Source of the DNA: Herbaspirillum sp. ASV7
GTDB taxonomy: Bacteria; Pseudomonadota; Gammaproteobacteria; Burkholderiales; Burkholderiaceae_D
Reading direction: 5' to 3'
Assembly: GCF_016429215.1 (NCBI RefSeq)
Contig: NZ_JAELUH010000027.1
Span: 1 to 64,000 of the forward strand
DNA length: 64,000 nucleotides
Below the pieces are notes generated by a model, which saw nothing but the letters and a program-made list of their open reading frames with translations, did no database searches and was not told the DNA's origin. Each line of letters opens with the position of its first letter. Positions within the stretch are counted from its first letter, which is position 1. Shown piece after piece: positions 36,539 to 46,311 of this stretch. Made by a program: the position numbers and the translations under genes.

Positions 36539-38140
36539 TCAGGCGGCGACGGCTTCCTGCTTGGCTGCCGGTGTCACCTCATCGATCGACGAGCGGATCA
36601 GGTGATCGAAGGCCGACAGGGCGGCAGTGGCACCCGCGCCCACGGCGATGACGATCTGCTTGAACGGCACGGTGGTCACGTCACCGGCTGCAAACACGCC
36701 CGGAATCGAGGTCTGGCCACGGGCATCGATCTCGATCTCGCCATGCTTGGACAGCGCCAGCGTTCCCTTCAACCATTCGGTGTTGGGCACCAGGCCGATC
36801 TGGACGAATACGCCTTCCAGTTCCACGTGCTTGACCTCGCCGGTGTCGCGTTCCTTGTAGCTGATGCCGTTGACGCGCTGGCCGTCGCCGGTGATCTCGG
36901 TGGTCTGCGCCGAGGTCACGATGGTGACATTGGGCAGGCTCTTCAGCTTGCGCACCAGCACCGCGTCAGCCTTCAGTTCGGCCGCGAATTCGATCAGGGT
37001 CACATGGGCGACGATGCCAGCCAGGTCGATGGCCGCTTCCACACCCGAGTTGCCGCCACCGATCACCGACACGCGCTTGCCCTTGAACAGCGGACCATCG
37101 CAGTGCGGGCAATAGGCCACGCCCTTGTTCTTGTATTCCTGCTCGCCCGGCACGTTGACGTTGCGCCAGCGCGCACCGGTAGACAGGATCACGGTCTTGC
37201 CCTTCAACACGCCGCCGTTGGCCAGCTTCACTTCGATCAGCTTGTCGCCCGGCACCAGGGCCTCGGCGCGCTGCACGTTCATGATGTCGACGTCGTAGGT
37301 CTTGACGTGCTGTTCCAGGGCCGTGGCAAAGTGCGGGCCATCTGTTTCCTTCACCGAGACGAAGTTCTCGATGGCCATGGTGTCGAGCACCTGGCCGCCG
37401 AAGCGCTCGGCCACCACGCCAGTGCGGATACCCTTGCGGGCCGCGTAGATGGCAGCAGCCGCGCCAGCGGGGCCACCGCCGACGATGAGTACGTCGTAGG
37501 CTTCCTTGGCGCTCAATTCCTCACCCTTGCGGGCAGCAGCGCCGGTATCGAGCTTGGCGAGGATTTCTTCCACGCCGGTACGGCCCTGGCCGAACACTTC
37601 GCCGTTCATGTAGACGGTCGGCACGGCCATGATCTGGCGCTGCTCGACTTCACCCTGGAACAGCGCGCCATCGATGGTCACCGAGCGGATACGCGGGTTG
37701 ATGATGGACATCACGTTCAGGGCCTGCACGACTTCCGGGCAGTTCTGGCAGGTCAGCGAGACATAGGTCTCGAAGCTGTAGTCGCCATCCAGGTTCTTGA
37801 TCTGCTCGATGACCTTGTCGTCGAGCTTGATCGGGTGCCCGCCCACTTGCAGCAGGGCCAGCACCAGGGAGGTAAATTCATGGCCCATCGGGATGGCAGC
37901 GAATTCGACGCTGATATCGGTCCCGGGGCGGTTCAGTGTGAACGACGGGGTACGTGCGTTCGCGGTGGAGTCACGTTGCTCGACCAGCTTGATGCGGTCC
38001 GACAGCAGCACGATTTCCTGCAGGAGTTCCTGCATCTCACGGGATTTGGCGCCATCATCGAGCGACGCGACGATCTCGATCGGGTGGCTGACCTTTTCCA
38101 GATAGGCCTTCAGTTGGGTCTTGAGATTGGCATCCAGCAT
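36539..38140 (-). CDS. ahpF: Alkyl hydroperoxide reductase subunit F
   Basis: This flavoprotein passes electrons from NADH to AhpC. The 533-residue protein has an N-terminal double thioredoxin fold with redox pair C131/C134 (TCQNCPEV). The FAD site is [14 protein letters not shown]. The thioredoxin-reductase-like active site is C344/C347 (YCPHCDGP), and the second dinucleotide site [14 protein letters not shown] precedes the C-terminal GVFAAGDVT. Length matches the family. It is the second gene of the ahpCF operon, 164 bases after ahpC with a structured gap. Confidence 0.96.
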   Translation of the reverse strand: MLDANLKTQLKAYLEKVSHPIEIVASLDDGAKSREMQELLQEIVLLSDRIKLVEQRDSTANARTPSFTLNRPGTDISVEFAAIPMGHEFTSLVLALLQVGGHPIKLDDKVIEQIKNLDGDYSFETYVSLTCQNCPEVVQALNVMSIINPRIRSVTIDGALFQGEVEQRQIMAVPTVYMNGEVFGQGRTGVEEILAKLDTGAAARKGEELSAKEAYDVLIVGGGPAGAAAAIYAARKGIRTGVVAERFGGQVLDTMAIENFVSVKETDGPHFATALEQHVKTYDVDIMNVQRAEALVPGDKLIEVKLANGGVLKGKTVILSTGARWRNVNVPGEQEYKNKGVAYCPHCDGPLFKGKRVSVIGGGNSGVEAAIDLAGIVAHVTLIEFAAELKADAVLVRKLKSLPNVTIVTSAQTTEITGDGQRVNGISYKERDTGEVKHVELEGVFVQIGLVPNTEWLKGTLALSKHGEIEIDARGQTSIPGVFAAGDVTTVPFKQIVIAVGAGATAALSAFDHLIRSSIDEVTPAAKQEAVAA

Positions 38141-38172
38141 GATGATTGCTTCCTTGTTGGGAGATTCAAATC

Positions 38173-38233
38173 GTCCGGAGCACGGCCTCGCCCTTGTGGG
38201 GGTCGACCGCTGGCCCCTGGGGCCACTCCGGAC
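38173..38233 (-). repeat. Long-range hairpin between ahpC and ahpF
   Basis: GTCCGGAG (38173-38180) is the exact reverse complement of CTCCGGAC (38226-38233). Inside lies a second hairpin TGGCCCC/GGGGCCA (38211-38225). No T-tract follows, so it is better read as an RNA stability or partial attenuation element. It could make ahpC more abundant than ahpF. Confidence 0.6.
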
Positions 38234-38304
38234 AAGTACTACAGGGTAATTTCTATCGCGAATCTAATTGCCGAGATAGGGCCGCGCAGCAGCCCAATCG
38301 GTCA

Positions 38305-38868
38305 TTAGATCTTGCCGACCAGGTCCAGCGACGGCTTCAGGGTTGCTGCGCCTTCTTCCCACTTGGCGGGGCAGACTTCGCCCGGGTGCGAGGCGACGTA
38401 CTGGGCAGCCTTGACCTTGCGCAGCAGCTCGGAAGCGTCACGGCCGATGCCGTTGTCGTGGATTTCCAGGACCTTGATCTGGCCTTCCGGATTGATCACG
38501 AAGGTACCGCGCAGGGCCAGGCCTTCTTCTTCGATCAGCACTTCGAAGTTGCGTGCCAGGGTAGCGGTCGGATCGCCCACCAGCGGGTATTGCACCTTCT
38601 TGATGGCTTCCGAGGTGTCGTGCCATGCCTTGTGGGCGAAATGGGTGTCGGTGGAGATGCCGTAGACTTCAACGCCCAGCTTCTTGAATTCAGCGTAGTT
38701 GTCGGCCAGGTCTTCCAGTTCGGTGGGGCACACGAACGTGAAGTCAGCCGGGTAGAACACGAACACGGACCACTTGCCCTTCAGGGTGGCTTCGGAGATG
38801 TCGACGAACTTGCCATCGTGGTAAGCGGTTGCCTTGAACGGCTTGATAGTGGTGTTGATCAGGGACAT
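38305..38868 (-). CDS. ahpC: Alkyl hydroperoxide reductase subunit C (peroxiredoxin)
   Basis: This 2-Cys peroxiredoxin reduces H2O2 and organic peroxides. The 187-residue protein has peroxidatic C47 in FTFVCPTE and resolving C166 in [13 protein letters not shown]-type sensitivity motifs appear as DNGIGRD. The start has AAGGAAA upstream. It is the first gene of the ahpCF operon and has an OxyR-like site and a good promoter just upstream. Confidence 0.97.
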   Translation of the reverse strand: MSLINTTIKPFKATAYHDGKFVDISEATLKGKWSVFVFYPADFTFVCPTELEDLADNYAEFKKLGVEVYGISTDTHFAHKAWHDTSEAIKKVQYPLVGDPTATLARNFEVLIEEEGLALRGTFVINPEGQIKVLEIHDNGIGRDASELLRKVKAAQYVASHPGEVCPAKWEEGAATLKPSLDLVGKI

Positions 38869-38911
38869 GTCTATTTCCTTTTAAGGGGGGTTGAGTGAAG
38901 CGATGGGATGA

Positions 38912-38978
38912 ATAGTAGAACGCCATTCAAAATAGATCAATTTTATTTAATCAATACTTTTGATTGGATTTAACTATC
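38912..38978 (-). promoter_or_regulatory. ahpC promoter with OxyR-like site
   Basis: On the minus strand TTGATC (38935-38940) and TACTAT (38912-38917) are exactly 17 bases apart. Directly upstream (38941-38978) the sequence runs ATAG-N7-CAAT-N7-ATTG-N7-AAAA. This is a partial match to the OxyR consensus of four ATAG/CTAT quarter-sites at 7-base intervals. The position abutting the -35 box is that of OxyR-activated promoters. Confidence 0.65.
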
Positions 38979-39213
38979 GCCATGACGAACAAGCCTATCG
39001 GATGCGCGCCCGCCGATGATCTGGTGGCGCCACGTGCAGATGCAAGCTGGACCATCTGCCAATGTCCGCAATTTCCGACGGTGATCGCTTAACATGGACG
39101 CTCCCGCAGATCGGGGCAAGCGCGCCGGTCTGCGAAAGCAGGAGCAATGTTACTGCAAGCATGCCGTTCTTGTGCACCCGCACAAGCCGACCCATCCTGA
39201 CGCCCTACGTGAG

Positions 39214-39660
39214 ATGAGTGATCCCCGACCGCAAGCCGGCCGCCGCGCCGATTTCCCGCATTTCCACCCGATCCAGACGCGCTGGATGGACAACGACGTC
39301 TATGGTCATGTCAACAATGTCGTCTACTACAGCTGGTTCGACACCGCCGTGAACCACTACCTGGTGGCGCAAGGCGCGCTCGATATCGAGCATGGGAGCG
39401 TGATCGGGCTGGTCATCGAGACGCGCTGCAACTATTTCGCCTCGGTGGCCTTCCCCGAGCAGATCGAGGTCGGCGTGCGGGTGGCCCACCTGGGGCGCAG
39501 TAGCGTGCGCTATGAACTGGGGATCTTCAAGGCCGGGGAGGAGATGGCGGCGGCACAGGGGCATTTCGTGCACGTCTATGTGGATAGGCAATCCAGGCGG
39601 CCGGTGGAGTTGCCGGCCGCGCTGCGCCAGGTGCTGGAACACCTGACGGTGCCCGGCTAG
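39214..39660 (+). CDS. Hotdog-fold acyl-CoA thioesterase (4HBT family)
   Basis: The 148-residue hotdog protein has the 4-hydroxybenzoyl-CoA thioesterase signature [20 protein letters not shown], with the active-site Asp in DND, and the [16 protein letters not shown] strand. It is predicted to hydrolyse acyl-CoA esters in the cytosol. ATG 39214 is chosen; an open extension to 39094 encodes an unrelated Cys/His-rich stretch. It converges with the transporter gene. Substrate unknown. Confidence 0.85.
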   Translation: MSDPRPQAGRRADFPHFHPIQTRWMDNDVYGHVNNVVYYSWFDTAVNHYLVAQGALDIEHGSVIGLVIETRCNYFASVAFPEQIEVGVRVAHLGRSSVRYELGIFKAGEEMAAAQGHFVHVYVDRQSRRPVELPAALRQVLEHLTVPG

Positions 39661-39678
39661 CGCCGGGGTCCTGCGGAC

Positions 39679-40992
39679 CTACTCTTCCAGCGGTGACTTG
39701 CCGGTTTCGCGGGCAGCCAGCAGGGCAATACCGGTCAGGCAGAGTGCGACTACCAGATACAGCGAAATGGCGACGGTACTCTGGTAAGAACGGAACAGGC
39801 TGGCGATGATCAGCGGCGCAAAGCCGCCGCCGACGATGCCGGCCAGGGTATAGGCCAGCGACGAACCGGCATAGCGCACCCGGGTCGGGAACTGTTCCGT
39901 CACGAAGGCGGCCTGTGGGCCATACATGATGGCGTGGATCACCAGGCCGCCCACCACGGCCGCCACGATCGATACCGGCTGGCTGCTGTCGAGCAGCACG
40001 AAGAAGATGAAAGCCCACGCCATCGCCAATACCACTCCCAGGCCATACACCGGACGCCGGCCGATACGGTCCGACAGGGCGCCGAACATCGGCACGCTCA
40101 AGGCATTGCAGGCGGTACCGATCATGATGGCGGTCAGGGCCAGCGGACGCGGCAGGTTCAGCACCGTGGTGACGTAGGTCAGCGTGAAGACCACCACCAG
40201 CGCATACAGCACATCGGAGCCGATACGCACGCCACCGGCGATGAGCAGGCGCCGCCAGTAGTTGCGGAAGACATCGGAGACCGGCGTCTCGGCCTTGCGG
40301 TGCTTTGCCTCCAGTTCCTTGAAGTGCGGTGTTTCATCCACGCCCGCGCGGATCCAGAACCCGAAACCAACCAACACGATACTGGCCAGGAAGGGGATTC
40401 TCCAGCCCCAGTCCAGGAACTGCTCGGGCGACGCCAGGTAAGTGATCAGGGCGATGAAGCCGGTTGCCAGCAAGGTACCGAACGAAGGCCCGACCTGGGT
40501 CCAGGAGGCATTGCGCCCGCGCCGGTCCTGGGCACCATGCTCCACAGAGATCAGCACCGCACCAGCCCACTCGCCCCCCAGCGCCACACCCTGCACGAAA
40601 CGCAAGGCCACCAGCAACACGGGGCTGGCGATGCCGATGGAGGCATAGGTCGGCAACAAGCCCATGAGACCGGTGGTCAGGCCCATCAGGAGCAGCGTCA
40701 CCACCAGCACGAAGCGGCGTCCCAGCTTGTCGCCGAGATGGCCGAAGATCACTCCGCCGATGGGGCGGGAGACGTAACCCACTGCATAGGTCGAGAAGGC
40801 CAGGATCGTGCCCGACAGCGGATCGAAGGACGGGAAGAAGAGCTTGTTGAAGATCAGCGCCGCCATCGTGTTGTAGACCGTGAAGTCATACCACTCCAGG
40901 GTGGTGCCGATCATGCTGGCGGCGGAAAGCCGCTTGCTGCCGCCTTGCGCGGGCGCCAGCGGCGTATCGAGGGGCATAGCGGAATGGGCCAT
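39679..40992 (-). CDS. MFS transporter, metabolite:H+ symporter (MHS) family
   Basis: The 437-residue protein has twelve predicted membrane segments. The MHS hallmarks are SMIGTTLEWYDFTVYNTMAA at the N-terminus, GHLGDKLGRR between helices 2 and 3, and ALRFVQGVALGGEWAGAV in helix 4. The family includes transporters of shikimate, alpha-ketoglutarate, proline/betaine and citrate, so an organic acid is likely. ATG 40992 has AGGGAAA upstream. It is downstream of the EthD-like and LysR genes on the same strand, possibly one unit. Confidence 0.88.
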   Translation of the reverse strand: MAHSAMPLDTPLAPAQGGSKRLSAASMIGTTLEWYDFTVYNTMAALIFNKLFFPSFDPLSGTILAFSTYAVGYVSRPIGGVIFGHLGDKLGRRFVLVVTLLLMGLTTGLMGLLPTYASIGIASPVLLVALRFVQGVALGGEWAGAVLISVEHGAQDRRGRNASWTQVGPSFGTLLATGFIALITYLASPEQFLDWGWRIPFLASIVLVGFGFWIRAGVDETPHFKELEAKHRKAETPVSDVFRNYWRRLLIAGGVRIGSDVLYALVVVFTLTYVTTVLNLPRPLALTAIMIGTACNALSVPMFGALSDRIGRRPVYGLGVVLAMAWAFIFFVLLDSSQPVSIVAAVVGGLVIHAIMYGPQAAFVTEQFPTRVRYAGSSLAYTLAGIVGGGFAPLIIASLFRSYQSTVAISLYLVVALCLTGIALLAARETGKSPLEE

Positions 40993-41079
40993 GGATGTTT
41001 CCCTGTTTGCAGAGGTGGATGAATCAGGAGCTCGGGCCGCGCTGCTGCGCAGGGCCCGCAAAGAATCCCGGAACCTGGC

Positions 41080-41766
41080 CTAGTGGCCGTGGGCTACAGG
41101 CAAGTCTTGTTCCAGCAATTGCCAGCTGAGGCTGAGCACCGAGATCTCGGCCGCCGCCACACCCAGCGCCTGCGCTGCCTTTTCAGCCGCAGCCTGGGCC
41201 GCAGCCTGCGACGACGCGTCCACCAGGAACAGGGCGTCCAGCAGACGCCCTTCCGGGTTTTCCATCGGCAGGGGCGTGGACAGCGCCTGGTCCGGGGTCA
41301 ACAGGCGCGACCCGATCACTCCGTCCATCTCCAGCAGGGCCGGGCCCAGGCGCCCGATGACCGCCCCGGTATCGCCAGAGGCTTGCGCCCCCAGTCGCAG
41401 CACGGCCAGCCAGGCACCGCGTCCAGCCCCGGCCTCGGCACTGATGGTGCACACGCGCCGCATCGGATTGCGCATGCGCTGCAGGTTGGTCACCGACCAC
41501 GGCGTCTGGTGCTGGAATGCCTGGAAGTATTCGGCGCTACGAAACGCTGCCAGGTTGCGGGTGCGATACAGGCCCAGGTAGCGACGCGGGCCTTGCACGC
41601 AGCGGTAGCGCACGCCGGAGACGAAGCCCGGCAGCGCCACGCGCTCCTGGACATGTTCGCGGTCGTACCAGAGATTGAAATCCTGCTCGTGCTCGGGATC
41701 GACATCGGTCCAGACGAAGAGGATGGCGGGCAGGTCCGGGCTGGCTTGGTTTGACATGGAATCCAT
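41080..41766 (-). CDS. EthD/DUF4286-like dimeric alpha-beta barrel protein
   Basis: The protein has about 228 residues. The first 100 residues (ILFVWTDVDPEHEQDFNLWY, then REHVQERVALPGF) look like a ferredoxin-like dimeric alpha-beta barrel domain with the usual Trp-Tyr-x-x-Glu-His motif. A second half (LAVLRLGAQASGDTGAVIGRL) may be a diverged copy. No function is known. The start is uncertain among ATGs at 41769, 41766 and 41757. It lies between a MHS transporter and a LysR regulator, suggesting a catabolic accessory role. Confidence 0.6.
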   Translation of the reverse strand: MDSMSNQASPDLPAILFVWTDVDPEHEQDFNLWYDREHVQERVALPGFVSGVRYRCVQGPRRYLGLYRTRNLAAFRSAEYFQAFQHQTPWSVTNLQRMRNPMRRVCTISAEAGAGRGAWLAVLRLGAQASGDTGAVIGRLGPALLEMDGVIGSRLLTPDQALSTPLPMENPEGRLLDALFLVDASSQAAAQAAAEKAAQALGVAAAEISVLSLSWQLLEQDLPVAHGH

Positions 41767-41875
41767 CATTGGGTGTGGGAGAAAACGGGAAACCCAAGAA
41801 TAGAATTCGTGCCGCGCGCCGACAAACGGATAATTCTTATCACCACTGATAAGTTTTACCGTAGGTGACCGCCGC

Positions 41876-42799
41876 TCAGGCCGACTCGAACCCGAACGGC
41901 GGTGCCAGCCCCACGGTGAAGCGCGCCGACTCTTCGCAGGCCAGCCCCGCCACCATCTGGATGGCCTCGGTGGTGGCATCGCTGCGATAGCTGACCACCA
42001 GTCGCTGCGGCATGAGCGGCTGGGCGCAATCGATGATGGCCAGGGTCCCCGCCTCGATTTCCTCGCGCACCGGGGCCAGCGGCAGTACCGCAATACCGAA
42101 GCCGGCACGCACCAGCCTGACGATGGCCGAGATGGAGCTCACGCAATGGATGCGGGGAACCGCCACACCTTCATCCTCCAGCAGCTTGCGTAACGACACG
42201 TAAGGCTGCGAGCCCTTGTTCATCGTGACGATGGGATGCTCTACCAGCTCGACCAGGCCCAGGCGCGTGGTTTGCCCGGCCCAGTCGATGCTGCGTCCGA
42301 CCCAGCCCATGGCGACGGCGCCGCCGGCGATATTGCGCACGCCATCCTCCAGCAACTGGTCGGTCTGCAGCGCGATATCGAGTTCGCCCTGGCGCATCTG
42401 CGCATGCAGGCGCAAGGTCGACTCCGAGCTCAGCTGGATCTCGATGGCCGGATACAGCTCCTGCACCCGCTGCAGGAAGTCGGTCAGCCAGGTAAAGACC
42501 ACCGTCTCGATCACACCGATGCGCACCACGCCCGAGACCATGTAGTTGGCCTGGCTGGCCGCCATCATCTCGCGGTTCAGCTCCAGCATCCGCTCGGCGT
42601 AGGCCAGCATGCGACGGCCCGAAAAGGTCAGGCGGATCTCGCGCGGATCGCGGTCGAACAGACGCGTGTTCCAGTCCTGCTCCAGCGAGGCGATGCGATT
42701 GGAGACCGCTGCCTGGGTGATATTGAGGCGCTCGGCCGCGGTGCGAAAGCTGCCGAGCCGGGCGGCCCAGACAAAGGTTTCCAGGAATCTGATGTTCAT
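41876..42799 (-). CDS. LysR-family regulator
   Basis: The 307-residue LysR protein has an N-terminal winged helix (FLETFVWAARLGSFRTAAER, NITQAAVSNRIASLEQDW) and the two-lobed effector domain. It probably controls the EthD-like and transporter genes downstream, from the 109-base gap 41767-41875. In that gap, ATTCTTATCACCACTGATAAG contains CTTATCA/TGATAAG arms, a LysR-type operator candidate. The inducer is unknown. Confidence 0.88.
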   Translation of the reverse strand: MNIRFLETFVWAARLGSFRTAAERLNITQAAVSNRIASLEQDWNTRLFDRDPREIRLTFSGRRMLAYAERMLELNREMMAASQANYMVSGVVRIGVIETVVFTWLTDFLQRVQELYPAIEIQLSSESTLRLHAQMRQGELDIALQTDQLLEDGVRNIAGGAVAMGWVGRSIDWAGQTTRLGLVELVEHPIVTMNKGSQPYVSLRKLLEDEGVAVPRIHCVSSISAIVRLVRAGFGIAVLPLAPVREEIEAGTLAIIDCAQPLMPQRLVVSYRSDATTEAIQMVAGLACEESARFTVGLAPPFGFESA

Positions 42800-42907
42800 G
42801 ACAGGACGCGGTGTTGGCCCCGGGCGCGAAAGCCCGATGCGGGAGAGGAAATGAAATTGTAACAAGCTTCATTTCCCGCCAGCGTGATCCCGACGGGCAA
42901 AAGAAAA

Positions 42908-42933
42908 CGCCTGCCGCATCGCTGCGGCAGGCG
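42908..42933 (-). terminator. Terminator of pckG
   Basis: CGCCTGCCGCA (42908-42918) pairs with TGCGGCAGGCG (42923-42933). On the minus strand TTTTCTTTTG follows. Confidence 0.9.
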
Positions 42934-42971
42934 CTTCCCTGTCTCCTGCTAGCCGGAACCGGCCGGTCAGC

Positions 42972-44840
42972 TTAGGCTGCCAGCTTCTTCTCCAGCTTCT
43001 CCTTCACGCCTTGCAGTTCGGCCGGCAGCTTGTGCTTGAGCTTGTCGAACAGCTCCGCATGCAGCTCCAGTTCCTTCAGCCAGGCGGCCTTGTCGATGGA
43101 GGTGATGGTGGAGAACTGCTCGGCGCTGAAGTCCAGGCCTTCCCATTGCAGATCTTCGAAGCGCGGGGTGACGCCGAACAGGTGCTCGACACCGCCGGTC
43201 TTGACGCCTTGCGGGTCTTCGATGCGGTCCAGCATCCACTTCAGCACGCGCATATTGTCGCCGAAGCCCGGCCAGACGAACTTGCCGTCGGCATCGGTGC
43301 GGAACCAGTTGACGCAGTAGATCTTGGGCAGTTCGGCCGGGGAGGCGGCGATCTTCTTGCCGATGTCCAGCCAGTGCTGGAAGTATTCGCTCATGTTGTA
43401 GCCGGCGAAGGGCAGCATGGCGAACGGATCACGACGCACCACGCCCTGCTGGCCGACGGCCGCAGCGGTGGTTTCCGAACCCATGGTGGCGGCCATGTAG
43501 ACGCCTTCGACCCAGTTGCGGGCTTCGGTCACCAGCGGCACGGTGGTGGAACGACGGCCACCGAAGATGAAGGCCGAGATCGGCACGCCGGCCGGATCGT
43601 CCCAGGCCGGGTCGATCACCGGGTTCTGGGTGGCGGCGACGGTGAAGCGGGCGTTCGGGTGGGCCGCCTTGCGGCCGGTTTCCTTGCCGATCTCCGGGGT
43701 CCAGTCCTTGCCCTGCCAGTCGATCAGGTGAGCCGGGGCTTCCTTGGTCATGCCTTCCCACCAGACATCGCCGTCATCGGTCAGCGCCACGTTGGTGAAG
43801 ATGGTATTGGCCGAGACCGAGGCCATGCAGTTGTAGTTGCTCTTCTCGTTGGTGCCAGGCGCCACGCCGAAGTAGCCGGCTTCCGGGTTGATCGCGTACA
43901 GGCGGCCATCGGCACCGGGCTTGATCCAGGCGATGTCGTCACCGATGGTGGTGACCTTCCAGCCGCCGAAGGCCTTGGGCGGGATCAGCATGGCGAAGTT
44001 GGTCTTGCCGCAGGCCGAGGGGAAGGCGGCTGCGACGTAATGCTTCTTGCCTTCCGGGGATTCCACGCCCAGGATCAGCATGTGCTCGGCCAGCCAGCCC
44101 TGGGCACGGCCCATGGTGGAGGCGATGCGCAGCGCGAAGCACTTCTTGCCCAGCAGGGCGTTGCCGCCGTAGCCAGAGCCGAAGGACCAGATTTCGCGGG
44201 TTTCCGGGTAATGCACGATGTACTTGGTGGCATTGCACGGCCAGGCCACGTCCTTCTGCCCGGCGGCCAGGGGTGCGCCCACGGTGTGCACGCAAGGCAC
44301 GAACTCGCCATCGCTGCCCAGCACGTCGTACACCGCCTTGCCCATGCGGGTCATGATGCGCATGTTCACCGCCACATAGGGCGAATCCGACAGTTCCACG
44401 CCGATGTGGGCGATGGGCGAACCCAGCGGGCCCATCGAGAACGGCACCACGTACAGGGTGCGGCCGGCCATGCAACCGTCGAACAGGCCGTTCAAGGTCT
44501 GGCGCATCTCGGCCGGATCGGTCCAGTTGTTGGTGGGGCCGGCGTCTTCCTTGTTCTTGGAGCAGATGAAGGTGCGATCTTCCACGCGCGCCACGTCCGA
44601 CGGGTCGGAGCAGGCCAGGTAGCTGTTGGGACGCTTCTCGGCGTTCAGCTTCTTCATGGTGCCGGCGGCGACCATTTCGCCGCACAGGCGGTCGTATTCT
44701 TCCTGGGAGCCATCGCACCAGTAAATGCGAGCCGGTTTGGTCAGCGCAGCGATTTCGGCGACCCAGTTGATCAGTTTCTGGTGTTTGACGTAGGCGGGGG
44801 CGTTCACTGCGGGAATGCCTGCCATGAGGGGTTGGTTCAT
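42972..44840 (-). CDS. pckG: Phosphoenolpyruvate carboxykinase (GTP)
   Basis: This gluconeogenic enzyme converts oxaloacetate and GTP to PEP, CO2 and GDP. The 622-residue length and the P-loop [13 protein letters not shown] identify the GTP-type enzyme rather than the ATP-type. Other motifs are [20 protein letters not shown] near the C-terminus and the [14 protein letters not shown] region. A GGAGG Shine-Dalgarno lies six bases before ATG 44840. The C-terminal 20 residues are unusually rich in Lys and Leu. It is preceded by a 386-base gap. Confidence 0.96.
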   Translation of the reverse strand: MNQPLMAGIPAVNAPAYVKHQKLINWVAEIAALTKPARIYWCDGSQEEYDRLCGEMVAAGTMKKLNAEKRPNSYLACSDPSDVARVEDRTFICSKNKEDAGPTNNWTDPAEMRQTLNGLFDGCMAGRTLYVVPFSMGPLGSPIAHIGVELSDSPYVAVNMRIMTRMGKAVYDVLGSDGEFVPCVHTVGAPLAAGQKDVAWPCNATKYIVHYPETREIWSFGSGYGGNALLGKKCFALRIASTMGRAQGWLAEHMLILGVESPEGKKHYVAAAFPSACGKTNFAMLIPPKAFGGWKVTTIGDDIAWIKPGADGRLYAINPEAGYFGVAPGTNEKSNYNCMASVSANTIFTNVALTDDGDVWWEGMTKEAPAHLIDWQGKDWTPEIGKETGRKAAHPNARFTVAATQNPVIDPAWDDPAGVPISAFIFGGRRSTTVPLVTEARNWVEGVYMAATMGSETTAAAVGQQGVVRRDPFAMLPFAGYNMSEYFQHWLDIGKKIAASPAELPKIYCVNWFRTDADGKFVWPGFGDNMRVLKWMLDRIEDPQGVKTGGVEHLFGVTPRFEDLQWEGLDFSAEQFSTITSIDKAAWLKELELHAELFDKLKHKLPAELQGVKEKLEKKLAA

Positions 44841-45226
44841 ATGCTACCTCCAATGCCACAAAGTTGATGAATTCGGTTGGCACGGCAGGATCGTCGTTTC
44901 CAGGCGATGGCGTGTTCACATCAGGCTGCGATACGGCGGTCTTGTCGATGGCGGCCGCCTCGCCGAGGCCGGCCACCTTGCCCGTCACCTCGGTCGGCGG
45001 CGGGTTTTGCTCACTCTTGGACAGTCAAGAATGCAAGAAAGTGGCAGCGATTGTACCTCGATCAAACAGAATTTACGCAAATTTGTAGCGGAAAATACCC
45101 GACTTATGTAGTAGGTAATTACAAATCAAAAAAAATCTGTTTTTTCATTACTGAGACGCATAACAGCGATTTCGAGAAAAACCGCACCAACACTGGATTT
45201 GCGGGGCATTGCGGCCGATATATCAT
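44841..45226. promoter_or_regulatory. Long pckG upstream region
   Basis: The half near pckG is GC-rich and contains GGCGGCCGCC and GGCCGGCC repeats able to fold. The far half (45040-45200) is AT-rich with runs of A and T. On the minus strand TACAAT occurs at 45050-45055, which would give a leader of about 200 bases. An open frame with a GTG start at 44988 runs through the leader into pckG in another frame; I do not call it a gene. Confidence 0.45.
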
Positions 45227-46117
45227 TCACAATGTGAATATCTCTTGCAAAAATGCGATGAAAACTTTCACCTTGGCGGCCTCGCGGCGGGTCGGCTGGT
45301 AGAGCGCCACGATGTCGGGTCCGGCCACCTGCCATTCAGGAAGCACCGGCAACAGACTGCCTTCCTGCAGGGCGGGATCGAGGGTCACCGACATCTGCTG
45401 GATGATGCCGCATCCGGCTTGCGCGGCGGCCACCATGGACTCCACGTGATCCATGGCCAGGAGCCCTTGCGGAAGATGCGAGCTTTCCACGCCGTCGCGA
45501 CTGAAACGCCAGGGCCTGACCATTCGCGTGCGGGGGTTGAGGAAGCCCAGGCAGGCGAACTGATCCAGCACCTGCGGCGTCTGCGGCCAGCCGTGCTGCT
45601 GCAGGAAGGACGGTGCCGCACAGCACAGGTAACGGGTACCGGCCAGCTTGCGTGCCACCATGCCGGAGTCGGCCAGCGTGCCGATGCGCACCAGCACATC
45701 CACGCCCTCCTCCACCATGTCGACCATACGATCGCTGACGGTGATGCGCAATTCCAGCTCGGGATACTGGCGCAGAAACCGTGGCAGCACCGGTGCCACG
45801 TAGCGGCGGCTGATCACGCTGGGCAGATCGACCCGCAACAGGCCTGCCGGATGACTGTCGGAGGCGCGCAAACCCGCCTCCAGCTCACCCATGTCGGCCA
45901 GCAGGCGCAAGGCCTGCTGATGGCAATGCCGGCCTTCTTCGGTGAGCGACATGCTGCGCGTGGTGCGGTTGAGCAGGCGTACCTTGAAGTGCGCTTCCAG
46001 GGCAGCGACGTGATTGGTCACGGAGGAAGTGGACATGGAGAGCTTTTCGGCTGCCCGGCTGAAGGCCCCGGCCTCGACCACTGCGCAAAAGACCTTGAGC
46101 ATGTCCAGTCTGTCCAT
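45227..46117 (-). CDS. LysR-family regulator, CrgA-like
   Basis: The 296-residue LysR protein begins MDRLDMLKVFCAVVEAGAFS and has the helix-turn-helix LSMSTSSVTNHVAALEAHF and the RLLNRTTRSMSLTEEG wing. That pattern belongs to the large CrgA/DsdC-like subgroup. The gene is divergent from the quinone-oxidoreductase-like gene (194-base gap), which is its likely target. The effector is unknown. Confidence 0.9.
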   Translation of the reverse strand: MDRLDMLKVFCAVVEAGAFSRAAEKLSMSTSSVTNHVAALEAHFKVRLLNRTTRSMSLTEEGRHCHQQALRLLADMGELEAGLRASDSHPAGLLRVDLPSVISRRYVAPVLPRFLRQYPELELRITVSDRMVDMVEEGVDVLVRIGTLADSGMVARKLAGTRYLCCAAPSFLQQHGWPQTPQVLDQFACLGFLNPRTRMVRPWRFSRDGVESSHLPQGLLAMDHVESMVAAAQAGCGIIQQMSVTLDPALQEGSLLPVLPEWQVAGPDIVALYQPTRREAAKVKVFIAFLQEIFTL

Positions 46118-46311
46118 GGTGTTCTCCCGATGAGGTCGTTGTCGATGCGCTGATTCTAGGCCATGGCGCCCTGCGCATTATTCGCCGATGCGCAATTCTG
46201 ACTTTGGCACAGCCCGCTTTTTCCCACAGCGGCGCACGTCCAGACTGCGTGCATCGACCTGGCCGCCGCCCAGCGTGGCCGGGCGATCTTCCATCACCAT
46301 CAGGAGTCATC

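Noticed and set aside
36383-38308. A 641-codon plus-strand frame over ahpF
   Set aside because: It is antisense to a certain gene and its start lies in the terminator region.
43011-44867. A 618-codon plus-strand frame over pckG
   Set aside because: It is an antisense shadow of an unambiguous gene.
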